48,868 bases of DNA from Methyloradius sp035460505 (GCA_035460505.1 DATHWP010000122.1:1-48868), one strand, 5' to 3'; positions 26,290 to 35,071 are shown, counted from the first letter of the stretch. The notes: generated from the letters alone by a model not told the origin. Translations and numbers: made by a program.

Positions 26290-27642
26290 TTATGTAGTTG
26301 GCAGCAACTCAGTGCCGAGCAAACGTTCAATTTCCAGCATCGCACTGACATAGTCATAGCGAGCCGCCAAATAATCCTTGCGTACCACACGGAAGGTACG
26401 CTGCGCGTCCAAATAATCTAATATGCCGCGCTCACCAAATCGGTAGCCAGCTTCAGCCGTCTTTAATACGGCCTCTGACTGACTTAACAAACCATTTTCA
26501 AAAGCAAACACCTGTTGTTGGGCAATCAAATAGCGCTGGTAAGCCGACTCAAGCTCGCGGTTCAAAGCTAGCTCACGATCACTGACATGCGCCTGCGCCT
26601 GCACAACATTGGCCGAAGCTTCTGCAATCTGGCCCTGACGTTGGCTCCATAAAGGTAAAGGAATCGCCAACCCTAGACGATAGCTGGTCAGGTCAGGATC
26701 CTGATCAACGCCCGCTTTCAACGTTAACCCCGGATAGCGTAGTTGTTGCTCCAAACGTAAACGTGCTTCAGCCGTTTCTGCCGCAGCACGAATCTGCTGC
26801 AACTGCGGGCTTTGATCTACCTGAGCGCGCAATGATTGTAATGTCGGCAGGCTGTTGCCCAGTGGCAACTCACCAGAAAGATCATATTCAATAGGCATGG
26901 AACTGCCTATCAGACCATGCAGATAAGCCTTACCTTCAGCCACGCGCACTTGTGCCGCCTGATAGTCACGCTCAGCAGCCAAGAGCTCAGTATCAGCCTT
27001 GATAAGTTCATAGCGAGGAGCCTCGCCAACGTCTGCGCGCAATTTCACGCGATCATGTATTTGTTGCAGCAAATTGCGGTCTTCTTCAACCAGCTTGAGG
27101 ACAGCCTGACGCTGCAGAACATTGTAAAAAGCATCTTTGACTCTGGCACGTAACTCAAGCCGCGTGAGCTCTCGGCCGACACCTGCCACCCTGACATTAG
27201 ACTCAGCAATGTTAAGGCGCTCTGTACGCACCCCTGAAAATTCCAGCGGTTGAGATAACCCTACCATCCAGTTGCTTTTGACCTGATTGTCAGTGCCAGT
27301 GCGATATCGACTGGGGCCAGCGCCAGCTTCAATCTCAGGATTGATATAAGACTTGGCAGTCGTCACCGTTGCGATAGCGGCATCTTCTTGGGCACGGGCA
27401 ATATTGACTGTGGGGTTATATTGCTCAGCACTCTGCATCACTTGCTGCAATGTAAAAGTGGGGGCTGCATGCAGGTTGAGGCTGAAAATCAGCATTGCCA
27501 GTAAAAACAGGATGTGCAGGCTGTTAAAGCTATTTTGCTTTGCCAGCAATGAGGTTTCAAAGCCACTACTTTTTGCTTTTCCCGCATCATTCGCACAGCT
27601 TTGGTGCGTATAAATCTTTATAGGTATATTCATAGTATCCAT
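26290..27642 (-). CDS. czcC: CzcC/TolC-type outer-membrane efflux protein
   Basis: Outer-membrane channel of the tripartite efflux system: 450 residues with two OEP repeats rich in coiled-coil heptads (about 70-240 and 265-440). Typical segments are MQSAEQYNPTVNIARAQEDA and GYRFGERGILDYLDAQRTF. A hydrophobic export signal (LHILFLLAMLIFSLNLHAAP) appears only at residues 42-61, an unusually long lead. No better start lies between, so the lead may be real or an alternative start codon may be used. First gene of the czcCBA-PII operon, 183 bases after a small secreted protein gene. Confidence 0.94.
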   Translation of the reverse strand: MDTMNIPIKIYTHQSCANDAGKAKSSGFETSLLAKQNSFNSLHILFLLAMLIFSLNLHAAPTFTLQQVMQSAEQYNPTVNIARAQEDAAIATVTTAKSYINPEIEAGAGPSRYRTGTDNQVKSNWMVGLSQPLEFSGVRTERLNIAESNVRVAGVGRELTRLELRARVKDAFYNVLQRQAVLKLVEEDRNLLQQIHDRVKLRADVGEAPRYELIKADTELLAAERDYQAAQVRVAEGKAYLHGLIGSSMPIEYDLSGELPLGNSLPTLQSLRAQVDQSPQLQQIRAAAETAEARLRLEQQLRYPGLTLKAGVDQDPDLTSYRLGLAIPLPLWSQRQGQIAEASANVVQAQAHVSDRELALNRELESAYQRYLIAQQQVFAFENGLLSQSEAVLKTAEAGYRFGERGILDYLDAQRTFRVVRKDYLAARYDYVSAMLEIERLLGTELLPTT

Positions 27643-27825
27643 CTTGGTTATTCAAACATTCCCACCAAAGCATTATGTCCCATAGCCTTGTGCCTTGGGT
27701 GCTTGGTAAGATTGATAAAACAAGGGGCGCCGGGGATGCTCAGCGTGACTAGGCAATTACCATGCTAAATAATCTGACGACAAGATTAATCATAGCAAAG
27801 GTCACGCCAAACACCATGGCTAGGC

Positions 27826-28113
27826 TTAAACTAAATTACGCGGGGGTCTTAACAGAAGGGATGGGTGTGGCTGGGAGTAGATTTCGTCAAACAAGATTAT
27901 TTCAATAGAAGAAACAATTGCTGGTAAGGCTGCAGGCAGTAAAAGTGTAGTTGGCTCATTACAATCATGGCTGTTGTATGCCTCAATCTCGGCAACATTC
28001 AGGTGACTCGCAATTTCAAGATCTGTGTCGTAGCTGGCATGTATCTGCTTAGACAACACACAAAAACACATGATCAAGCTCAGCACAATGATGAAGGATT
28101 TACTTAAACTCAT
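27826..28113 (-). CDS. Small secreted protein upstream of czcCBA (CzcI-like by position)
   Basis: 95-residue protein from the ATG at 28113 (a TTG seven codons earlier is the alternative). An export signal of about 24 residues (SKSFIIVLSLIMCFCVLS, then QIHA) precedes a short periplasmic part. That part contains a His-Asp-Cys triplet (NSHDCNEP) and ends LLLRPPRNLV. Small exported proteins such as CzcI sit in the same place in front of other czc operons and are thought to act in metal sensing; I cannot show homology from the sequence alone. No clear ribosome binding site. Confidence 0.5.
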   Translation of the reverse strand: MSLSKSFIIVLSLIMCFCVLSKQIHASYDTDLEIASHLNVAEIEAYNSHDCNEPTTLLLPAALPAIVSSIEIILFDEIYSQPHPSLLLRPPRNLV

Positions 28114-28167
28114 GTGTTCGATTTTATCTGACAATTCTGCTTTAAGGTTTTAATTAAACTTCAAATC

Positions 28168-29574
28168 TTATATACGACGCCAAATGGTACCTTGCGGCGA
28201 ATCTTCCAGCACGACCCCGTTTTCCACCAACGCTTGCCGCACACGATCTGCCTCAGCAAAGTTTTTGCTACGACGTGCTTCTAGTCGTTGCGCAATCATT
28301 TGTTCTATCTCGTCCGACGAGTACCCACTAGCAGACACATCACCCTGCAAGAAAGTTTCAGGGTCTCGCTGTAGCAACCCTAACCCCCCCGCAAGTTGCT
28401 TGAGCAATAGCGCAGTCTCTTGTGCTGCAGTTTTATTGACTTCATTCGCCAACTCAAACAATACGGCAAAGGCTTCTGGTGTATTGAAATCATCGTCCAT
28501 AGCAGCTTTAAAGCGGGCAGCATGTGGCTGTTGCCAGTCCACACTGATTTCCTTAGCCTGATCATGATTAGCAACATCCATACCACGCAATGCGTTATAC
28601 AAGCGTGACAAAGCCTGTTTAGCATCATCCAGATGATGTTCTGAATAATTGAGCGGGCTGCGATAATGGGCGCGCAGAATGAAAAAACGTATCACTTCTG
28701 CGTCGTATTGCTTGAGCACATCCCTGATGGTAAAAAAATTGCCCAAGGATTTGGACATTTTTTCGTCCTGCCCATCTTTTTCATTCACTACGCGAATAAA
28801 GCCGTTGTGCATCCAGTAATTTACAAAAGTGCAATGATGCGCCGCCTCGGATTGGGCAATCTCGTTTTCGTGGTGTGGGAACTGTAAATCCTGGCCACCG
28901 CCATGAATATCAAAATGCTTGCCTAGGTGATGAGCGCCCATGACCGAGCATTCAATATGCCAGCCTGGACGGCCTTTGCCCCAAGGTGAATCCCAGCTTG
29001 GTTCGTTAGGTTTGGCGGATTTCCACAAGACAAAGTCCATGGGGTCGCGCTTGTAGGTATCAATCTCCACACGTTCGCCTGCCCGCAGGTCTTCAAGAGA
29101 TTTGCCCGATAGCTTGCCGTAATTGGCAAAGCTATTCACTGAATAAAACACGTCGCCATTGTCTGCCGCGTAGGCATTGCCATTTGCAATCAAGGCTTCG
29201 ATCATGCTCACCATGCCATTAATATAATCTGTTGCGCGCGGCTCAATGTCGGGGCGCATCACGCCTAGCTTCGCGGCATCCTCATCCATCGCCGTAATAA
29301 ATCTAGCGGTTAACTCGCCAATAGTCTCGTTGTTCTCGTTGGCGCGCTTGATGATTTTGTCATCAATATCGGTGATGTTGCGCACATAGGTAACATCCAG
29401 ACCTGAAGCGCGTAGCCAGCGATTGACCATATCAAATACCACCATCACGCGACCATGACCCAAATGGCAATAGTCATATACGGTCATACCGCACACATAC
29501 ATACTGACTTTGCCAGCAACAATTGGTACAAACAGTTGTTTTTCGCGCGCGAGGGTGTTGTAGATTTTAAGCAT
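28168..29574 (-). CDS. cysS: Cysteinyl-tRNA synthetase
   Basis: Charges tRNA-Cys with cysteine. The 468-residue class I enzyme shows the HIGH-type signature YDYCHLGHGRVMVVFD and the KMSKS loop EKMSKSLGNFFTI. The zinc-site segment includes GWHIECSVMGAHHLG. The C-terminal anticodon-binding part ends WRRI, as expected. No unusual insert or truncation. It diverges from the TPR gene. Confidence 0.98.
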   Translation of the reverse strand: MLKIYNTLAREKQLFVPIVAGKVSMYVCGMTVYDYCHLGHGRVMVVFDMVNRWLRASGLDVTYVRNITDIDDKIIKRANENNETIGELTARFITAMDEDAAKLGVMRPDIEPRATDYINGMVSMIEALIANGNAYAADNGDVFYSVNSFANYGKLSGKSLEDLRAGERVEIDTYKRDPMDFVLWKSAKPNEPSWDSPWGKGRPGWHIECSVMGAHHLGKHFDIHGGGQDLQFPHHENEIAQSEAAHHCTFVNYWMHNGFIRVVNEKDGQDEKMSKSLGNFFTIRDVLKQYDAEVIRFFILRAHYRSPLNYSEHHLDDAKQALSRLYNALRGMDVANHDQAKEISVDWQQPHAARFKAAMDDDFNTPEAFAVLFELANEVNKTAAQETALLLKQLAGGLGLLQRDPETFLQGDVSASGYSSDEIEQMIAQRLEARRSKNFAEADRVRQALVENGVVLEDSPQGTIWRRI

Positions 29575-29765
29575 GAGAAATGATGAAGGTTGCCTGGTCG
29601 CCAGAGGTCTGATTTTGGAAAATATGTTGGATTTACAGCGCTATTTGATTTTATTGACCAACTCGACTAAATAAATCCCCTAAAAACAGCATCGGCTATT
29701 GGAGGTTACATAGGCTTGTTGATAGAATTGCGTTGATAAAATTAATTGCAGAAAAGTATATCATA

Positions 29766-30899
29766 ATGCCTGTATTGCGCGTTGTCCTGACCGCCCTCCT
29801 ACTATCCCTTCCACTTTCTGCCGCATTTTCACCATCAGCCAGTGCTGCTCCTGCTGATGATCTTAAAGAAATCACCCAGCTAGCGAATCAGGGGCAACAA
29901 GCCGCCGCTTTAACTAAAGTGAATAATTACCTGGGCGACAACCCTAAAGACGTGCAGGCGCTGTTTATCAAAGGCGTATTGCTGGCAGAGCTGAACAAGC
30001 GCGATGAAGCTATCAAGACCTTTACCGACATCACCGCCAAATACCCCAACCTGCCTGAACCATACAACAACCTTGCCGTGTTGTATGCGGATCAAGGTCA
30101 ATACGATAAAGCCAGGATTGCACTTGAAACCGCGATTAAAACCCACCCAAGCTATGCGACCGCGCATGAAAACCTTGGCGACATTTACGCCCGAATGGCC
30201 TCTGAAGCTTATGACAAAGCCCTGCAACTCGATAACAGCAATGCGCGCGCGCAAAACAAGCTGTCATTGATTAAAGAGTTATTCAGTACCACTGGCAAAC
30301 CTATCATGCTGGCAGATAACAGCAAACCTGCCGACAACATCAAGCCTGTGATCAAACCTGCAGAAATTACAAAACCAGTTGAGCCAGTGAAACCAACCGA
30401 AGCAGTCAAACCTGCTGATCCTGTTAAGCCCGCAGATACAGTTAAGCCTGCTGAAGCAAAACCAGCAGAGATCATTAAACCTGCAGAACCCGCAAAACCT
30501 GTAGTGGTAGAAAAACCAAGCGCAGAAACCAGCAAACCTGCGGACAAAGATGGTAATGAAGAAAACAATGTATTGAACGCAGTCAAAAACTGGGCAAAGG
30601 CTTGGTCAAACAAAAATGTTGATCAATACCTAGCCAGTTATGGTGATGGATTTCAAACGCCAGCAGGCCAATCTCGCAAAGAGTGGGAAGCCAGCCGCAG
30701 AGGCATCATCAGTAAAGCCGCAGCCATTAACGTTGAGATTCTCAACCCTCGTGTTATCCTCGAAAACGCGAACAAAGCCAAGGTGAGCTTTAAGCAGAAT
30801 TATCGCGCTGGCGCTGTCACCAAAAGAACATCTAAAACCTTAGTCTTACAAAAAGTGCGCAACACCTGGTTGATTCAGCAGGAGCTGACCGATCGCTGA
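29766..30899 (+). CDS. Exported TPR protein with Lys-Pro-Ala repeat linker and NTF2-like C-terminal domain
   Basis: Probably periplasmic protein of about 377 residues. From the ATG at 29766 it begins with a clean signal peptide (MPVLRVVLTALLLSLPLSAA); an in-frame TTG 11 codons earlier would only add a non-signal tail. Three to four TPR repeats follow (NNYLGDNPKDVQALFIKGVL, YPNLPEPYNNLAVLYADQG, and one at THPSYATAHENLGDIYARMA). A roughly 70-residue linker of KPAE/KPAD/KPVE repeats comes next. The C-terminal 110 residues (NAVKNWAKAWSNKNVDQYLA onward) form an NTF2/SnoaL-like domain. The same domain ends the next gene, an L,D-transpeptidase 21 bases downstream, so the two probably act together at the cell wall. 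Confidence 0.8.
   Translation: MPVLRVVLTALLLSLPLSAAFSPSASAAPADDLKEITQLANQGQQAAALTKVNNYLGDNPKDVQALFIKGVLLAELNKRDEAIKTFTDITAKYPNLPEPYNNLAVLYADQGQYDKARIALETAIKTHPSYATAHENLGDIYARMASEAYDKALQLDNSNARAQNKLSLIKELFSTTGKPIMLADNSKPADNIKPVIKPAEITKPVEPVKPTEAVKPADPVKPADTVKPAEAKPAEIIKPAEPAKPVVVEKPSAETSKPADKDGNEENNVLNAVKNWAKAWSNKNVDQYLASYGDGFQTPAGQSRKEWEASRRGIISKAAAINVEILNPRVILENANKAKVSFKQNYRAGAVTKRTSKTLVLQKVRNTWLIQQELTDR
30325..30543 (+). repeat. Low-complexity Lys-Pro-Ala coding repeat
   Basis: Imperfect tandem units of AAACCTGCAGAA type encode about 15 KP(A/V)(E/D) repeats. They form the extended linker between the TPR and NTF2-like parts of the host protein. Charged proline-rich linkers of this sort often span the periplasm. 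Confidence 0.8.
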
Positions 30900-30920
30900 G
30901 CGCCGGACAATTAATCGCTC

Positions 30921-32141
30921 ATGCAAATCTTAAAAGTATTATCTGTTTCCCTGCTCATAGGCAGCGCTCTGTTGCCATGGAATGCCACCGCCATTGATCA
31001 CCTTGAACAGGTGAAATTCAATGGCAATAACAACTTTGCCGCCAACTACACCGAGAGCCTGCTTGTCAGGAGTCTGCTGCAGATCACCCAAGGTCAATTA
31101 CAACAAGCATCACAGACCATAGACCAAGTGATACAAACTGCTCCAAATTTCAAACTTGCCTATTTAGTGCGAGGGGATTTACTCATGGCGCGTGCGCAGC
31201 AACTGCAATCTTTTGGTAGTGCGCCTCAGAGCAACCCAGACAAGGTTTCAGATTTTCGCGCTGAAGCGCGCATGCGGCTGGAGCATTACTTGGCAAAACA
31301 AGCGCCCAGCAGCGTCCCTGAGCCATTGTGGCAAATTGATGCCAGCCAGCAATATGTGATCGTGGTGGACGCTGATAAATCAAGGCTGTATCTGTATCGC
31401 AACGTGAATAACCAGCCGCAATATGTGGCAGATTATTATGTGACGGTAGGCCGAAACGGTAGCGAAAAAAGCAGTGAGGGTGATAAACGTACACCAGTTG
31501 GGGTGTATTACGCTGATAGCCAGTTGATCAAAAAATTGCCTGACTTCTATGGCAACGCCGCTTATCCACTGAACTACCCAAACGAGTGGGACAGGCACCA
31601 AGGAAAGAACGGCCATGGCATCTGGCTGCATGGTACGCCAAGCGATACCTATAGCCGCCCTCCCCGCGCTAGTGATGGCTGTGTGGTGTTGTCCAATCCC
31701 GACTTAAAAGCCATCGGCCCGATCATGCAAAAAGGCAAGACACTCTTTATTGTGGCCAACAATATGCAATGGGTAAGCCCAGATCAGGTGGCAACCCAAA
31801 AAATGGGATTAACAAAGGCCATTGAAGATTGGCGTAAAGACTGGGAATCGCAAGATACCGAAGCTTATTTATCGCATTATTCAGACCAATTTTTTACCCC
31901 ATCTACCAACTTAGATGGCTGGTCTAAAGAGAAGCGTCGCATTCAAGCGTATAAAATGCATGTGGAAATCCAACTATCCAATGTCAGCATGTTCCGTTAT
32001 CCTAATAGCCAGCAGCAAATGGCTGTCGTGAATTTTGACCAGGATTACAAAAGCGATAATCTCGACAGCAAGATGCGCAAACGCCAATATTGGATATTCG
32101 AAAACCAACGCTGGAAAATACTATATGAAGGCGCGGCTTAA
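30921..32141 (+). CDS. L,D-transpeptidase (YkuD/ErfK family) with NTF2-like C-terminal domain
   Basis: 406-residue exported enzyme. The signal segment is MQILKVLSVSLLIGSALLPW. A short helical/TPR-like stretch (about 45-120) precedes the YkuD domain, which begins QQYVIVVDADKSRLYLYRN. The catalytic region has IWLHGTPSDTYSRPP and RASDGCVVLSNPDL, with His237 and Cys254; the usual SHGC reads SDGC. Such enzymes form 3-3 peptidoglycan crosslinks or attach proteins to peptidoglycan. The last 110 residues (IEDWRKDWESQDTEAYLSHY onward) match the C-terminal domain of the upstream TPR protein. The two genes are 21 bases apart. Confidence 0.92.
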   Translation: MQILKVLSVSLLIGSALLPWNATAIDHLEQVKFNGNNNFAANYTESLLVRSLLQITQGQLQQASQTIDQVIQTAPNFKLAYLVRGDLLMARAQQLQSFGSAPQSNPDKVSDFRAEARMRLEHYLAKQAPSSVPEPLWQIDASQQYVIVVDADKSRLYLYRNVNNQPQYVADYYVTVGRNGSEKSSEGDKRTPVGVYYADSQLIKKLPDFYGNAAYPLNYPNEWDRHQGKNGHGIWLHGTPSDTYSRPPRASDGCVVLSNPDLKAIGPIMQKGKTLFIVANNMQWVSPDQVATQKMGLTKAIEDWRKDWESQDTEAYLSHYSDQFFTPSTNLDGWSKEKRRIQAYKMHVEIQLSNVSMFRYPNSQQQMAVVNFDQDYKSDNLDSKMRKRQYWIFENQRWKILYEGAA

Positions 32142-32207
32142 ACTGGCGATTTAAATATCCCATCAAGTTAAGCGCCTCTACAGTCCAAAGACTGACTGGA
32201 GAAAGTA

Positions 32208-32894
32208 ATGCTCTCAAGCCCATTTTTAGTACGCAGTTTTTTATTGTCGACCTTTCTTAGCGCGATGTTATTTACATCAGCGACTAACGCGGAAGAAGTG
32301 ATTTCTGGCAAACCTCAGGTTGAGTTTCAAACCAATCGAGGCATTTTTGTCGTTGAGTTATATCCTGACAAGGCGCCTGTAAGTGTGTCTAATTTCTTGA
32401 AATACATCGAGGTGGGATTTTACGACGGCACGATATTTCATCGCACCATTAAGAATTTCGTAGTTCAAGGTGGGGGATTAACAGCAGATATGCTGCAAAA
32501 GTCCACCTATTCACCCATTGTGAATGAGTCGAATAATGGTCTGAAGAATGAGCCTGGTACGATTGCCATGGCACGCGCATTTGACCCTGACTCCGCAACG
32601 TCTCAGTTTTTTATTAACCTGACGGACAATAAATATCTGAATTTTTACAAACCAGATCCGCATTACATCGGTTATGCAGTATTTGGCAAAGTGATTAAGG
32701 GGCTAGATGTGCTGCAAGCAATCTCCGCAGCACCGACCCAAGTGATTGGTCTTAACAAAAATGTACCTATTGACCCTGTGATTGTGGAACATACAAGGCT
32801 TTTAGATATGCCTATAATGCCAGAATCTCAAAGCAGCAAGCCGACTCCCACTGAAACAACCAAACCAAAAGCTAAAGGAAAAAAACGTGGTTAA
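32208..32894 (+). CDS. ppiA: Periplasmic cyclophilin-type peptidyl-prolyl isomerase
   Basis: Catalyses cis/trans isomerisation at proline bonds. The 228-residue protein has a signal peptide (cleavage likely after SATNA). The cyclophilin core follows with VELYPDKAPVSVSNFLKYIE, GTIFHRTIKNFVVQGGG and SATSQFFINLTDN. The C-terminal tail is Lys/Pro/Thr-rich (about 205-228). Short single-domain type like E. coli PpiA. Its last codons overlap the start of the second cyclophilin gene by 8 bases, which predicts translational coupling. Confidence 0.93.
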   Translation: MLSSPFLVRSFLLSTFLSAMLFTSATNAEEVISGKPQVEFQTNRGIFVVELYPDKAPVSVSNFLKYIEVGFYDGTIFHRTIKNFVVQGGGLTADMLQKSTYSPIVNESNNGLKNEPGTIAMARAFDPDSATSQFFINLTDNKYLNFYKPDPHYIGYAVFGKVIKGLDVLQAISAAPTQVIGLNKNVPIDPVIVEHTRLLDMPIMPESQSSKPTPTETTKPKAKGKKRG

Positions 32895-33378
32895 ACTACA
32901 TACAAATTATGGCGAAATTACGCTTGAACTAGATGCTGAAAAAGCACCTATTACCGTCGCTAATTTTCTTGAATACGTTGAAAATGGCTTCTATAGCAAC
33001 ACCATATTTCATCGCGTGATTGATGGCTTCATGATTCAAGGTGGTGGATTTGAGCCTAGCATGTCACAGAAGCCAACCAATGCAGTGATTAAAAATGAGG
33101 CTAACAATGGCCTGCTGAATAAAAAATATACTGTTGCGATGGCACGCACACCAAGCCCAGACTCAGCCAGCAGCCAATTCTTTATCAATATCGCCGATAA
33201 CGATTTCCTCAACTTTACTGCGCCTACTTCACAAGGCTGGGGCTATGCCGTATTTGGTAAAGTAACTGCAGGTATTGAAGTCGTAGATCAAATCAGAAAA
33301 GTGAAAACAGGCAGCAAAAACGGGCATCAGGATGTGCCTGTTGAACCCGTGATTATTGAACGCGCCGAAGTCGTTTAG
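32887..33378 (+). CDS. ppiB: Cytoplasmic cyclophilin-type peptidyl-prolyl isomerase
   Basis: 163-residue cyclophilin without a signal peptide. The start is GTG at 32887, preceded by AAAGGA about 8 bases upstream, and the frame begins at the first beta strand (VKLHTNYGEITLEL). Core motifs NTIFHRVIDGFMIQGGGF and SASSQFFINIADNDFLN are complete. It overlaps the periplasmic cyclophilin gene by 8 bases and lies 15 bases before lpxH. Confidence 0.95.
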   Translation: MVKLHTNYGEITLELDAEKAPITVANFLEYVENGFYSNTIFHRVIDGFMIQGGGFEPSMSQKPTNAVIKNEANNGLLNKKYTVAMARTPSPDSASSQFFINIADNDFLNFTAPTSQGWGYAVFGKVTAGIEVVDQIRKVKTGSKNGHQDVPVEPVIIERAEVV

Positions 33379-33393
33379 GCGATTTCGTTTAGC

Positions 33394-34146
33394 ATGAACA
33401 TCATCGGAGATGGGGCAGACTTCAGTTTGTTCATCTCCGATTTGCATTTGTGTCATACACGCCCTGCCATTACCGCTTTATTTATTGAGTTCCTACAATC
33501 TAAGGCAACACAGGCAAAGTCACTCTATATTCTTGGTGACCTGTTTGAGTATTGGGCAGGTGATGATGACATTGATGACCCGCATCATCGCCAAGTGATT
33601 GATGCCATCAAAGTATTATCTGCCAATACGCCTGTTTACTTCATTCACGGTAACCGTGATTTTTTAATCAGCAATGGCTTTGCCAACGCGTCCAATATTA
33701 CATTATTAGCTGACCCAACTTTGCTACAGGCCTATGGTAAACGCATACTCATTAGCCATGGCGATGAGCTTTGCACAGACGATCTGGCTTACCAAACATT
33801 TCGCACTCAGGTAAGAAACCCAGCATGGCAGCAACAATTTCTGGCACAACCACTATCATCCAGAAAGTCGCAAATCGAAGCATTGCGTATTCGCAGCGAA
33901 ACAGAAAAGTCGCAGAAAAGCGAAGCCATCATGGATGTGAATGATGATGCTGTACAAGCGCTGTTCAAAGCTTATGCATATCCAGATTTATTGATACATG
34001 GTCATACACACCGTCCAGCCAAGCATTTGTTAGAGATAGATAGTCACCATTGTGAACGCTGGGTGCTAGGGGACTGGTACGATCAAGGAAGCTGTTTAAG
34101 ACTTGATGAGTCTGGATGCAGCAATGTGATACTGCATCTCCACTAA
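33394..34146 (+). CDS. lpxH: UDP-2,3-diacylglucosamine diphosphatase
   Basis: Lipid A pathway enzyme that cleaves UDP-2,3-diacylglucosamine to lipid X and UMP at the inner membrane. 250 residues. Calcineurin-type metal motifs are in order: FISDLHLCH, GDLFEYWAGDDD, HGNRDF, SHGDELCTDD and HGHTHRPAKH. This makes the host a lipid A-producing Gram-negative. It follows ppiB by 15 bases and is followed by a thin ferredoxin gene. Confidence 0.96.
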   Translation: MNIIGDGADFSLFISDLHLCHTRPAITALFIEFLQSKATQAKSLYILGDLFEYWAGDDDIDDPHHRQVIDAIKVLSANTPVYFIHGNRDFLISNGFANASNITLLADPTLLQAYGKRILISHGDELCTDDLAYQTFRTQVRNPAWQQQFLAQPLSSRKSQIEALRIRSETEKSQKSEAIMDVNDDAVQALFKAYAYPDLLIHGHTHRPAKHLLEIDSHHCERWVLGDWYDQGSCLRLDESGCSNVILHLH

Positions 34147-34163
34147 CTCAAAATAGGCTGACG

Positions 34164-34448
34164 ATGGCATTAGGTAAAAAAGTAATTGTCTGCATCAAAC
34201 ACCGAACCAGTGCTCACCAGCCCTCTTGCGCAGCAAAAGGCAGCGAGGCCTTGGCAAAACAGATTGAGCAGATAATTACAGCAAAGGGGTTAATGCTGAG
34301 CGTGGAGCGTTTTAAATGCCTGGGATGTTGTGATCAGGGCATCAATATCAAGCTAGTGCCTGAAGGACCATTTTTGCATGGTTTGACGCTAGAAAATCTG
34401 GACGAGATGGCAATAGCCCTGGAAAACTTTGCGCATACAGCTCAATAA
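34164..34448 (+). CDS. Thioredoxin-like [2Fe-2S] ferredoxin domain protein
   Basis: 94-residue protein from the ATG at 34164 (a longer frame from 34116 would run into lpxH and adds no conserved sequence). It matches the small (2Fe-2S) ferredoxin-like family: an early Cys (VCIKHR), a second in HQPSCAAKGSEAL, then the pair in FKCLGCCDQG. The family ends in an ...VPEGPF... segment, as here. Four or five cysteines could bind a cluster. The redox partner is unknown. Probably co-transcribed with lpxH, 17 bases apart. Confidence 0.8.
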   Translation: MALGKKVIVCIKHRTSAHQPSCAAKGSEALAKQIEQIITAKGLMLSVERFKCLGCCDQGINIKLVPEGPFLHGLTLENLDEMAIALENFAHTAQ

Positions 34449-34465
34449 TACCAAAGGCTCATCAG

Positions 34466-35038
34466 TTATCGCCTACGCGCGCTTTGTTGTTTAGCCATGT
34501 AAGCGATAGTCTGCTCTGCGCTGTAGATTTCATCCTTGGGCTGCTTGAATGCCAGCAGCATGAGTCCACCGTTGATCAATATAAACATCACTTCCAGATA
34601 CAATATTGGTGTGACAATCGCGCGATATGGCGGTGGTGAAAAAATACAGTAGAACCCTTCAAAAGTAGGGATTACCGCATTGGTCATGTTGGAAATATAT
34701 TCAAATGGTGGAAATAAAAATACACCTATCAAGTTCACTACAACCAAGATCATAGCCGCTTTGCGAAAGCTGAATTTCTTTTTAGCGTTGCGCCTTTCGT
34801 TCTCCAGCGTCAGCAACCACAACACGCCTAGATTCACCAAAACCACGGTCACTTCCAAATAGAGCAGATTGTCGTTAATCACCAGATTTAATGTTTTGTG
34901 AGATAAAGCGAACAAAAATCCAGCAAAAATCGATGCCCCGTGGCTACTCACCGAGTGATCGTCGTAGGGTGGAAACAAAAATACAATCACAAGGTTAACG
35001 ATGGACAGTACGACTAATATCTTTTGTGTTTTACTCAT
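34466..35038 (-). CDS. Membrane protein with internally duplicated FLFPP module
   Basis: 190-residue polytopic protein of unknown function. Two halves repeat the same plan: a helix ending in FLFPPYDD (about 10-27) or FLFPPFEY (about 105-120), a loop with a short hydrophobic stretch, then NLLYLEVTVVLVNLGVLWLL or PILYLEVMFILINGGLMLLA. So it arose by duplication of a roughly 95-residue unit with two or three membrane segments. A basic tail (QQSARRR) ends it. It is just downstream of the GAF/HD-GYP gene on the same strand (33-base gap), so it may belong to that signalling block. I do not recognise the family. Confidence 0.7.
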   Translation of the reverse strand: MSKTQKILVVLSIVNLVIVFLFPPYDDHSVSSHGASIFAGFLFALSHKTLNLVINDNLLYLEVTVVLVNLGVLWLLTLENERRNAKKKFSFRKAAMILVVVNLIGVFLFPPFEYISNMTNAVIPTFEGFYCIFSPPPYRAIVTPILYLEVMFILINGGLMLLAFKQPKDEIYSAEQTIAYMAKQQSARRR

Positions 35039-35071
35039 GAATTACAACAATGATCTAGATGTGGTGATAGC

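Noticed and set aside
30209..30613. Minus-strand 134-codon ORF with Ala-Gly-Leu repeats
   Set aside because: It is the antisense of the Lys-Pro-Ala repeat in the TPR gene; repeats keep the frame open by base composition alone.
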